From contig RGEP01000012.1 in NCBI GenBank assembly GCA_009918225.1, positions 1 to 21,604 of the forward strand: a DNA stretch of 21,604 bases, written 5' to 3'. Below, in pieces: positions 15,526 through 21,604 of the stretch. A program made the position numbers and the translations under genes. Source of the DNA: Betaproteobacteria bacterium. GTDB taxonomy: Bacteria > Pseudomonadota > Gammaproteobacteria > Burkholderiales > Burkholderiaceae_C. Position 1 is the stretch's first letter; each line of letters begins with the position of its first letter. The notes beneath the pieces were generated by a model. It was given only the letters and a program-made list of their open reading frames with translations, searched no databases and had not been told where the DNA came from.

Positions 15526-16686
15526 TCAGCGCTGGTAACGGTGGGGCGTAAAGGGCATGGCCGCCACCGTCATGGGCAATCGTTTGCCACGCACTTCGGC
15601 GTAGACCCGGTTTCCGGACTCGGCATGGGCGGTGCTCAGCCACGCCATGGCCACTGGTCGGTTTACCGTGGGGCCCAGGGTTCCGCTGGTGACGCGGCCG
15701 ATTTCGGCGCCATGCGCATCGTGCAAGGTGCTGCCTTCTCGGACCGGGGCCCGTTCCTCGCCCAGGAGTCCCACGCGCTTGCGGGTCACGCCGCTGCTGA
15801 GTTCGCGCTCGATCCGCTCGGCGCCCGGGTAGCCGCCCGCGCGCTCGCCGCCCGGGCGGCGTACCTTCTGGATGGCCCATTGCAGGCCCGCTTCTATGGG
15901 GCTGGTCTGCGTGTCGATGTCGTGTCCGTACAGGCACAGGCCTGCCTCCAGGCGCAGCGTGTCGCGCGCGCCCAAGCCGACGGCCTGAACCCGGCCATCG
16001 CTCAACAGTGTTCGGGCCAGGGCATCGCACTGGGCCTCGGGCACCGAAATCTCAAAGCCGTCTTCGCCTGTGTAGCCGCTGCGCGTGATGAAGCAGCGCG
16101 CGCCGGCGAGATCAAGCGCGCGGCCTTGCATGAACCGCAGCTGGGCAACGGCCGGGTTCAAGGCCTGCAGCACATCGATGGCCTGTGGCCCTTGCAGGGC
16201 CAGCAAGGCGCGATCGTGCAAAGGTGTGACGCGGCAGCGCGCGCCGATGTGGTGTTGCAGATGGGCCAAGTCGGCCGTCTTACAGGCCGCATTGACCACC
16301 AGCAACAGGTCTCCAAAGCCGTCCCCTTCCGGCGGCCGCACGATCATCAGATCGTCCAGGATGCCGCCAGCTTCATTGGTGAAGAAGGCGTAGCGTTGCT
16401 GACCTGGCTTTAGGCCCACCACATCCATGGGGACGAGGCTTTCCAGGGCGGCGGCGGACTGTGGGCCGTCCAGGCGGATCTGTCCCATGTGGGACACGTC
16501 AAACAGGCCCGCAGCCGTGCGGGTATGGCGGTGTTCGGCCATGACGCCTGCCGGGTACTGCACGGGCATGTCGTAGCCGGCGAAGGGCACCATGCGCGCA
16601 CCAAGCTCGCGGTGCAGGGCGTTCAGGGGGGTGGTCAGCAGGGCCGCGGTGGTGGGGTCAGCGGTGGGCGCGGGGGCGGATGACAT
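15526..16686 (-). CDS. gcvT: Aminomethyltransferase, T-protein of the glycine cleavage system
   Basis: GcvT moves the methylene unit from aminomethyl-GcvH to tetrahydrofolate and releases ammonia. The 386-residue product has LHRELGARMVPFAGYDMPVQYP at the N-terminus, DVSHMGQIRLDG, RSGYTGEDGFEISVP, the GLGARDTLRLEAGLCLYGHDID block, and a complete C-terminus ending PFTPHRYQR. The ATG at 16686 is chosen because it has GAAGG (16696-16692) five bases upstream and matches the family start. The open frame continues 59 codons further into the riboswitch leader, which is not coding. It is the first gene of the gcvT-gcvH-gcvP operon and lies about 100 bases after the glycine aptamers. The TGA is followed by C, a context of relatively poor termination. 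Confidence 0.97.
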   Translation of the reverse strand: MSSAPAPTADPTTAALLTTPLNALHRELGARMVPFAGYDMPVQYPAGVMAEHRHTRTAAGLFDVSHMGQIRLDGPQSAAALESLVPMDVVGLKPGQQRYAFFTNEAGGILDDLMIVRPPEGDGFGDLLLVVNAACKTADLAHLQHHIGARCRVTPLHDRALLALQGPQAIDVLQALNPAVAQLRFMQGRALDLAGARCFITRSGYTGEDGFEISVPEAQCDALARTLLSDGRVQAVGLGARDTLRLEAGLCLYGHDIDTQTSPIEAGLQWAIQKVRRPGGERAGGYPGAERIERELSSGVTRKRVGLLGEERAPVREGSTLHDAHGAEIGRVTSGTLGPTVNRPVAMAWLSTAHAESGNRVYAEVRGKRLPMTVAAMPFTPHRYQR

Positions 16687-16691
16687 GGCGG

Positions 16692-16728
16692 CCTTCGGTG
16701 GGCCGGGGTACCACCGAAACGGCGTACC
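16692..16728 (-). promoter_or_regulatory. Candidate expression platform of the glycine riboswitch
   Basis: Two hairpins that share bases lie just before the gcvT Shine-Dalgarno (GAAGG, 16696-16692). Hairpin A spans 16728-16707: GGTAC-GCCG, loop TTT, CGGT-(G)-GTACC. Hairpin B pairs CGGTGG (16716-16711) with CCACCG (16701-16696) across a nine-base loop and touches the first base of the Shine-Dalgarno. Forming A removes the 5' arm of B. This suits translational control, but which state glycine favours cannot be read by eye. Confidence 0.4.
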
Positions 16729-16788
16729 CGCGGGGGCTCGTTCAATCACACAGCAGCAGCCTGCGCCGCCGGCTGTGCACCGGGCCCC

Positions 16789-16990
16789 CACTGTCCGCTT
16801 TACCTGAGAGATTCGGGACGCCGCGCCACAGTGGCCGGCGGCCCTTGCCCCTTCGGTGGGCACGCTCCAGGTGGCAAGCCACCGTGGCGGGCCTCTCTCC
16901 AGCGAGGAGGAAAGTCAGTCCTGGGTACCTGAGCGTTCGAGCCTGGGCTCTGCGCCTTCGGCGGCCGGTCAATCCGGCTCTCTCCTGACG
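16789..16990 (-). ncRNA. Tandem glycine riboswitch (two aptamers)
   Basis: Read on the minus strand, aptamer I (about 16990-16915) has GGAGAGAGCCGG, then GCCGAAGGCGCAGAGCC, then CGCTCAGGTACCCAGGACTGAC. Aptamer II (about 16902-16789) repeats the plan with GGAGAGAGGCCC, CACCGAAGGGGCAAGGGCC and CTCTCAGGTAAAGCGGACAG. These GGAGAG / CCGAAGG / CUCAGGU-GGAC blocks are the hallmark of the gcvT-type glycine riboswitch. The aptamers are separated by a short linker. The element senses glycine and would turn on gcvT-gcvH-gcvP when glycine is abundant. Its 5' end sits right where transcription from the predicted -10 should begin. Confidence 0.96.
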
Positions 16991-16991
16991 G

Positions 16992-17019
16992 GTGAAAGTG
17001 TATCAGCCGGCGCTAAGAT
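16992..17019 (+). promoter_or_regulatory. Possible promoter of the CoA-binding gene, divergent and overlapping
   Basis: GTGAAA (16992-16997, four of six to -35) and TAAGAT (17014-17019, four of six to -10) are 16 bases apart on the plus strand. The expected start is about base 17026, the A of the ATG, so the message would be leaderless or nearly so. The elements interleave with the gcv promoter on the other strand. Confidence 0.35.
16997..17005 (-). promoter_or_regulatory. Probable extended -10 promoter of the gcv operon
   Basis: On the minus strand TGATACACT (17005-16997) matches an extended -10 box (TGn plus TACACT, four of six). The predicted start is about 16990, the first base of the riboswitch. 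No good -35 lies 16-18 bases upstream, as is common for extended -10 promoters. Confidence 0.5.
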
Positions 17020-17025
17020 GGGCCG

Positions 17026-17454
17026 ATGGCCACGCTGGTAGCCCCACCTTCAGACCCTTGTGTGAGCGAGCTCCTGCGCAGCAGCCGAACCATCGCCGTG
17101 GTGGGTTTGTCTGGGGATGCCCAGCGCCCCAGCCATGGGGTGGCGGCCTACCTGCAGCGCCAGGGTTACCGCATCCTGCCGGTGAACCCCAAACTCGCCG
17201 GCCAACGGGTCCTGGGCGAGCTTTGCGTGGCAACCCTGGAGGACCTCCTCGAGCCCGTAGACATCGTGGATGTCTTCAGGCGGTCTGAGGATGTGTTGCC
17301 GGTGGCGCAGGCTGCAGTGGCCATCGGGGCGCGCTGTTTGTGGCAACAGTCCGGTGTGGCCAATACCCAAGCCGATGAGCTGGCCAAAGCGGCTGGTCTC
17401 GTCAGCGTGATGGACCGCTGTTTGAAGGTCGAGCACGCCCGGCTCTTGCGTTGA
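17026..17454 (+). CDS. CoA-binding domain protein (YccU-like)
   Basis: A 142-residue single-domain Rossmann-fold protein of the CoA-binding family (E. coli YccU type). Visible features are IAVVGLSGDAQRPSHGVAAYLQRQGYRILPVNP (about 23-55), then EPVDIVDVFRRSEDVLPVAQAAVAIGARCLWQQSGV in the second half, which are the family landmarks. The fold resembles the nucleotide-binding domain of succinyl-CoA synthetase alpha, and the family is named for CoA binding; the biological role is not established. No Shine-Dalgarno is seen before the ATG at 17026, in line with a leaderless message. The gene is divergent from the gcv operon and 44 bases before the peptidase gene. Confidence 0.88.
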   Translation: MATLVAPPSDPCVSELLRSSRTIAVVGLSGDAQRPSHGVAAYLQRQGYRILPVNPKLAGQRVLGELCVATLEDLLEPVDIVDVFRRSEDVLPVAQAAVAIGARCLWQQSGVANTQADELAKAAGLVSVMDRCLKVEHARLLR

Positions 17455-17498
17455 GGCCGCGACCCGCGCCAACCCCAGTCTTGCAAAAGGAATACCCC

Positions 17499-19676
17499 AT
17501 GAGTGAAGCGAGCAACGCGGAGGGACTTCGGCCCCACCCCTTTCACTGTCCAGCGGCGGCGCGCCCCGTCAAGCGCCGCATGCTTCAGGTGCAGGGTGCC
17601 GTGTGGCCGTCGGTCGTCTCGCTGTTGTGGGTGGGCACCCTGTTGGGCAGCGTTGAGGCGGCCGAGGGCATGTGGACCTTGGACAACTTGCCTCGAACGG
17701 CACTGAAGTCGGCCCACGCTTTCGAGCCGGATGCGGCGTGGCTCGCGCACGTGCAGCGTGCGGCCGTGCGGGTGGGTGGCTGCTCGGCCTCCATCGTGTC
17801 CGAGCAGGGCTTGGTGATGACCAACCACCACTGTGTAACCCGGTGCTTGGCCGAGTTGTCCACCCGTGAGCGACCGGTGAAGGCGGCTGGATTTCTGGCC
17901 CGCAAGCCCCAAGATGAGCTGAGCTGCACGGGCTTGGAGGTGCTGCAACTGCAAAGCGAGCGCGATGTCACGGCGCAGGTGCAGGCGGCCACGCAGGGCT
18001 TGACCGGTGAGGCATTCCAAAAAGCAGAAGATGCGGTGCGCGCCCAGCTGTCACGGGAGTGCCAGCAAGACCAGGCCGCAACCAAGCGCTGCGAGGTGAC
18101 GGTGCTGTACCGGGGCGGGCAGTACGTGCTGCAGCAGTACGAGCGTTACAGCGATGTGCGGCTCGTGTGGGCGCCGGAGGATGCCATCGCAGCGTTTGGA
18201 GGCGACCCCGACAACTTCAACTTCCCGCGCTGGTGTCTGGATGTGGCCATGCTTCGGCTGTGGCGCAATGGGCAGCCCGTCAAGACGCCGGTGCACTTCC
18301 GTGTCGAGCCCAAGGGGCCCATGGCGGGTGAGCTGCTCTTCGTCCCCGGGCATCCCGGGCAAACGCTGCGCAGCCTGACGGTGGCGCAGCTCGAACGGGT
18401 GCGCGAGCGTTTGGCCACCCAAAGCATTCCCGCAGCGTCTGAGTCACGCGGGCTGATGCATCTGTTGTCGCAGCGCGCCGAGCCCACCCGCACCTGGGCC
18501 TTGCAGGCCATGAGCAACGTTGAGAATGGCTTGAAGGTCCAGCAGGGTCAGTTGCAAGCCCTGTTTACACCAGCGCTGTGGGCGATGAAGCTGGCCGATG
18601 AGCAGTCACTCAAGGCCCATGTGCAAGGCAAGCCAGCCCTGCGCGCCCGTGTGGGGGACCCTTGGGCCGACATCGAACGGGCGCAGCAATCCCGTCGCCA
18701 GTTGGAGCAGGAGGTGGGCTTGATCGCCGAGGGTGGCGCATTTGCAGCCCCGCACTTCCAGTACGCCCGCACCTTGGTGAGGGGGCCGGTTGAGCGTGCC
18801 AAGCCCGATGGCCAGCGCCTGCGCGAGTTCAGCGACAGTTCCCTGCCGATGGTGGAGCGGCGCCTGAAGGCCCCAACGCCCATGGACCAGGAGTTTGAGC
18901 GCGAGCGTCTGGAATGGTCACTGACCCGCCTGCGCAGCGTGTTGGGACCGGACCATCCTGTGGTTCGGCAGGTGCTGGGAGATCGATCGCCGGCCCAGTT
19001 GGCCAGGGCCTGGATCCAGGAATCGCGTTTGCATGAGGCGGCTGAGCGTGCGCGCCTGTGGGACGGTGGGGCTGCAGCGGTACAGGCCAGCAATGATCCC
19101 TTCATGGCCCTGGTGCGGGCCATCGAGCCGCAGGCCCGGGCCTTGCGGGAACGCTTCGAGGCGCAGGTCTTGGCGGTTGAGCGCGAGGCTGCCCAACGCC
19201 TGGCCCTGGCGCAGTTCGACCGCGATGGGCGCAGCCGCTACCCCGACGCCACCGGCACCTTGCGCTTGTCCTTCGGCACGCTACAGGGGTGGCAAGAGGC
19301 CGGTGCTGAGGTGCCCACCCACACCACGGTGGCCGGATTGCGCCGGCGCCATACCGGTGCCGCGCCCTTTGCAATGCCGGAGCGCTGGCTCGGTGCGGGG
19401 GCGGCCGTGGCGGCCGATGTTCCCTTCAACTTTGTCACCAACCACGACATCATCGGAGGCAACTCGGGTAGCCCGATGATCAACCGCCAGGGGCGTTGGG
19501 TGGGGCTGGTGTTTGATGGCAACCGGCATTCCTTGGGTGGGTCGTTCTTCTATGACCCAGTGCTCAATCGAGCCGTTTCGGTGCACCCGGCGGTCATCTT
19601 GGAATCCTTGAAGTCGGTGTACGCAGCCCAAGACCTCGTACAAGAGCTGTTGACGGGCCAAGCCCCGGACCGTTGA
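17499..19676 (+). CDS. Secreted S46 dipeptidyl peptidase, DPP7-like
   Basis: S46 peptidases are chymotrypsin-like serine exopeptidases that release dipeptides from peptide N-termini outside the cytoplasm. From the ATG at 17499 (Shine-Dalgarno AAAAGGA seven bases upstream) the product is 725 residues. It has a long n-region, then a hydrophobic signal segment and probable cleavage near VEA-AEG, about residue 54. The triad is visible: His 111 in VMTNHHC, Asp 238 in GGDPDNFNFPRW, Ser 656 in GGNSGSP. Eighteen residues after Ser 656 is Gly 674 in VFDGN. In characterised members Gly here marks DPP7-type preference for hydrophobic P1 residues, while Arg marks acidic-specific DPP11. A later in-frame ATG at 17580 would give a more standard-length signal peptide. 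It lies 12 bases before the acyl-CoA ligase gene. Confidence 0.93.
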   Translation: MSEASNAEGLRPHPFHCPAAARPVKRRMLQVQGAVWPSVVSLLWVGTLLGSVEAAEGMWTLDNLPRTALKSAHAFEPDAAWLAHVQRAAVRVGGCSASIVSEQGLVMTNHHCVTRCLAELSTRERPVKAAGFLARKPQDELSCTGLEVLQLQSERDVTAQVQAATQGLTGEAFQKAEDAVRAQLSRECQQDQAATKRCEVTVLYRGGQYVLQQYERYSDVRLVWAPEDAIAAFGGDPDNFNFPRWCLDVAMLRLWRNGQPVKTPVHFRVEPKGPMAGELLFVPGHPGQTLRSLTVAQLERVRERLATQSIPAASESRGLMHLLSQRAEPTRTWALQAMSNVENGLKVQQGQLQALFTPALWAMKLADEQSLKAHVQGKPALRARVGDPWADIERAQQSRRQLEQEVGLIAEGGAFAAPHFQYARTLVRGPVERAKPDGQRLREFSDSSLPMVERRLKAPTPMDQEFERERLEWSLTRLRSVLGPDHPVVRQVLGDRSPAQLARAWIQESRLHEAAERARLWDGGAAAVQASNDPFMALVRAIEPQARALRERFEAQVLAVEREAAQRLALAQFDRDGRSRYPDATGTLRLSFGTLQGWQEAGAEVPTHTTVAGLRRRHTGAAPFAMPERWLGAGAAVAADVPFNFVTNHDIIGGNSGSPMINRQGRWVGLVFDGNRHSLGGSFFYDPVLNRAVSVHPAVILESLKSVYAAQDLVQELLTGQAPDR

Positions 19677-19688
19677 TAGGGGAGTGAC

Positions 19689-21335
19689 ATGAGCATTTAT
19701 GAGCAAGGGTTGAGCCCCTGCGCTGCCAATCACGTGGTCCTGTCGCCGGTGAGCTTCGTGGAGCGATCGGCAGAGGTTTTCGCCGACCTGCCAGCGGTGG
19801 TGCACGGCCAGCGGCGCTACAGCTGGGCCCAGGTGCGGGAGCGCTCGGCACGATTGGCGGCGGCCCTCAAGGCCGCTGGGGTGGGGCACGGTGACACGGT
19901 GAGTGCGATGCTGCCCAACACGCCTGAGATGGTGGAAGCGCACTACGCAGTGCCCGCCCTGGGCGCGGTGCTCAACACCCTGAACACGCGCTTGGACGCC
20001 GCCCTGTTGGCCTGGCAGTTGAACCACTGCGAAGCCAAGGTCTTGTTGACCGATCGCGAGTTTTCGCCCGTCATGGCGCGCGCTTTGGACTTGTTGCGTG
20101 CGGAACATGGCCGTGAACTGCTGGTGGTGGATGTGTGCGACAGCGAGTACACCGGAGCGGGCGATCGCCTGGGGAGCATGGACTACGAGCATTGGCTCGC
20201 TGCCCATGCGCCCGTGGCACGGCTGGAGGGCCCGCGCCAAGAGTGGGATGCCATCGCGGTCAGCTACACCAGTGGCACCACGGGAGATCCGAAGGGGGTG
20301 GTGACGCACCACCGAGGCGCCTATCTGAATGCGGTGTGCAATGCGGCCACTTGGACCATGCCCCACTTTCCGAAGTACCTCTGGACCTTGCCCATGTTCC
20401 ACTGCAACGGCTGGTGCTTTCCGTGGACGGTGGCCCTGCTGGGCGGAACCCATGTGTGTCTGCGCAAGGTGGAGGCGGCGGCCATCCTTCAGGCCATACG
20501 CGACCATGGGGTGGACCACTACTGTGCAGCCCCCATCGTGCACTCCCTGATTTACAACGCCCCAGCGGAGTTGCGGGCGGGCATCAGCCAGAAGGTCCGC
20601 GGCATGGTGGCGGGGGCCGCACCACCGGCCGCGATGATCGAGGGCATGTCGCGCATCGGCTTTGACATCACCCATGTCTACGGCCTGACCGAGGTCTATG
20701 GACCGGCCAGCGTGGCGGTCCAGCGACCGTCGTGGGCGGATGAGAACCTCTCGGAGCAGACCCGCTTGAACGGCCGCCAGGGCGTGCGATACGCCTTGCA
20801 AGAAGGCATGACGGTGATGGATCCGCAGACGATGCTCGAAGTACCTGCCGACGGGCAAACCATGGGCGAAATCATGTTCCGCGGCAATATCGTGATGAAG
20901 GGCTACTTGAAAAACCCCAAGGCCACCGAGCAGGCCTTCGACGGGGGCTGGTTCCACACCGGCGACCTGGCCGTGTTGGAGCCAGACCGATATGTGAAGA
21001 TCAAGGACCGCAGCAAGGACATCATCATCTCAGGCGGCGAGAACATCTCCTCTTTGGAAGTGGAAGACGCGCTGTACCGGCATCCGGCGGTGTTGGCCTG
21101 TGCCGTGGTGGCCAAGCCTGACCCGAAGTGGGGCGAAACCCCCTTGGCCTATGTGGAGACGAAGCCCGGCTCGACCGTGACCGCCGATGAACTCAGCGCG
21201 CATTGCAAGTCGCTGCTGGCCAGTTACAAAGTGCCCCGTGAGTTTCGCTTCGAAGAGATTCCCAAGACCTCCACCGGCAAGATCCAAAAGTTTCAGTTGC
21301 GCGAACGCGCGAAGTCACAGACCGCCATCGAGTGA
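19689..21335 (+). CDS. AMP-forming acyl-CoA ligase
   Basis: ANL-superfamily enzyme that activates a carboxylic acid to acyl-AMP and then acyl-CoA. The 548-residue protein has the P-loop YTSGTTGDPKGVV from residue 193, MFHCNGWCFPW, GLTEVYGP, the TGDLAV motif, the hinge Asp 440 in KDRSKDIIISGGENISSLEVE, and the adenylation lysine Lys 531 in STGKIQK. All core motifs are intact. The stretch from GRQGVRY to TMGEIMFRGNIVMKGYLKNP resembles medium-chain and methylthiopropionate CoA ligases (AlkK/DmdB type), but chain length cannot be assigned. AGGGGAG at 19678-19684 is a strong Shine-Dalgarno. The enoyl-CoA hydratase gene follows after 11 bases, which suggests a joint role in catabolism of a carboxylic acid. 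Confidence 0.95.
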   Translation: MSIYEQGLSPCAANHVVLSPVSFVERSAEVFADLPAVVHGQRRYSWAQVRERSARLAAALKAAGVGHGDTVSAMLPNTPEMVEAHYAVPALGAVLNTLNTRLDAALLAWQLNHCEAKVLLTDREFSPVMARALDLLRAEHGRELLVVDVCDSEYTGAGDRLGSMDYEHWLAAHAPVARLEGPRQEWDAIAVSYTSGTTGDPKGVVTHHRGAYLNAVCNAATWTMPHFPKYLWTLPMFHCNGWCFPWTVALLGGTHVCLRKVEAAAILQAIRDHGVDHYCAAPIVHSLIYNAPAELRAGISQKVRGMVAGAAPPAAMIEGMSRIGFDITHVYGLTEVYGPASVAVQRPSWADENLSEQTRLNGRQGVRYALQEGMTVMDPQTMLEVPADGQTMGEIMFRGNIVMKGYLKNPKATEQAFDGGWFHTGDLAVLEPDRYVKIKDRSKDIIISGGENISSLEVEDALYRHPAVLACAVVAKPDPKWGETPLAYVETKPGSTVTADELSAHCKSLLASYKVPREFRFEEIPKTSTGKIQKFQLRERAKSQTAIE

Positions 21336-21346
21336 AAGGCCTGATC

Positions 21347-21604
21347 ATGTTGAGCACCAACGATCCCCTGCTGCTGCGACACGATGATGGCCGCGGCGTG
21401 ACCACCCTGACCTTGAACCGTCCGCAGGCCTTCAATGCGCTGAGCGAAGACATGCTGGCAGCACTGCAGCGAGAACTCGATGTCTTGAGCGCCGATGCTC
21501 AGCTGCGGGTGCTGGTGATCGCCGCGGGTGGCAAGGCGTTTTGTGCTGGCCATGACCTCAAGGAAATGAGGGCCCAGCCCTCTGTGGAGTACTACCGCAG
21601 CCTG
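21347..21604 (+). CDS. Enoyl-CoA hydratase/isomerase family protein (partial, 5' part)
   Basis: The frame from ATG 21347 stays open to the window edge, giving 86 residues. It shows the crotonase N-terminal pattern: a strand-rich start GVTTLTLNRPQAFNALSEDML, then LRVLVIAAGGKAFCAGHDLKEM. The AFCAGHDL segment is the first oxyanion-hole region. AAAGG at 21335-21339 is seven bases before the ATG, which favours it over the in-frame GTG at 21332. It starts 11 bases after the acyl-CoA ligase stop and is probably co-transcribed. Hydratase versus isomerase activity depends on residues beyond the window. Confidence 0.92.
   Translation, partial: MLSTNDPLLLRHDDGRGVTTLTLNRPQAFNALSEDMLAALQRELDVLSADAQLRVLVIAAGGKAFCAGHDLKEMRAQPSVEYYRSL

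Noticed and set aside
16687..16863. N-terminal extension of gcvT by 59 codons
   Set aside because: It runs into the glycine riboswitch; the ATG at 16686 has a Shine-Dalgarno and matches the family start.
19281..20957. 558-codon minus-strand frame antisense to the peptidase and acyl-CoA ligase
   Set aside because: It is rich in His/Gln/Arg/Gly as expected for an antisense shadow; both sense genes carry intact catalytic motifs.

Overview
The window reads as an ordinary chromosomal segment of a high-GC betaproteobacterium. The most likely order is Burkholderiales, probably a Comamonadaceae relative. The basis is gene order (end of a probable hfq, then hflX-hflK-hflC, a DUF2065 gene, hisZ, purA), protein style, and a gcvT-gcvH-gcvP operon behind a tandem glycine riboswitch. 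I assign the lineage from recognised synteny, not from a search. I see no insertion sequence, prophage, CRISPR array or clear sign of recent transfer.

Layout. Positions 1-4871 (+) hold the tail of a probable hfq gene, the ribosome-linked GTPase HflX, the membrane-anchored FtsH-regulating pair HflK/HflC, a 61-residue YjeT-like membrane protein, and HisZ, the regulatory subunit of the first histidine enzyme. Positions 4896-6851 (+) hold purA and a xanthine/hypoxanthine-type phosphoribosyltransferase, both purine functions. A convergent, membrane-anchored penicillin-amidase-family acylase (- strand, 6865-9405) follows, then tRNA-Leu(CAG) (-, 9515-9599). RNase R (+) begins almost on top of the tRNA promoter. 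Convergent with it is the glycine cleavage operon on the - strand (gcvT-gcvH-gcvP, 16686 down to 12162), led by a two-aptamer glycine riboswitch (16789-16990). Divergent from that leader, on the + strand, are a YccU-type CoA-binding protein, a secreted S46 dipeptidyl peptidase, an AMP-forming acyl-CoA ligase and an enoyl-CoA hydratase cut by the window edge. The last three are closely packed.

The most notable observation is in the glycine cleavage operon. The gcvH reading frame begins at the conserved strand that normally lies about 20 residues into the protein. Only 37 bases separate it from the gcvT stop, and these carry a C8 tract and no recognisable Shine-Dalgarno site or N-terminal H-protein sequence. 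It may be a real 5' deletion, an assembly error, or something odder: the frame continues upstream without a stop through a Pro/Ser/Ala-rich stretch into the end of gcvT. Second-tier observations are two mutually exclusive hairpins between the glycine aptamers and the gcvT start, the lack of any ATG start for RNase R, and overlapping divergent promoters at the gcv / CoA-binding boundary with a possible leaderless start. Nothing here amounts to a clearly new multi-gene system.
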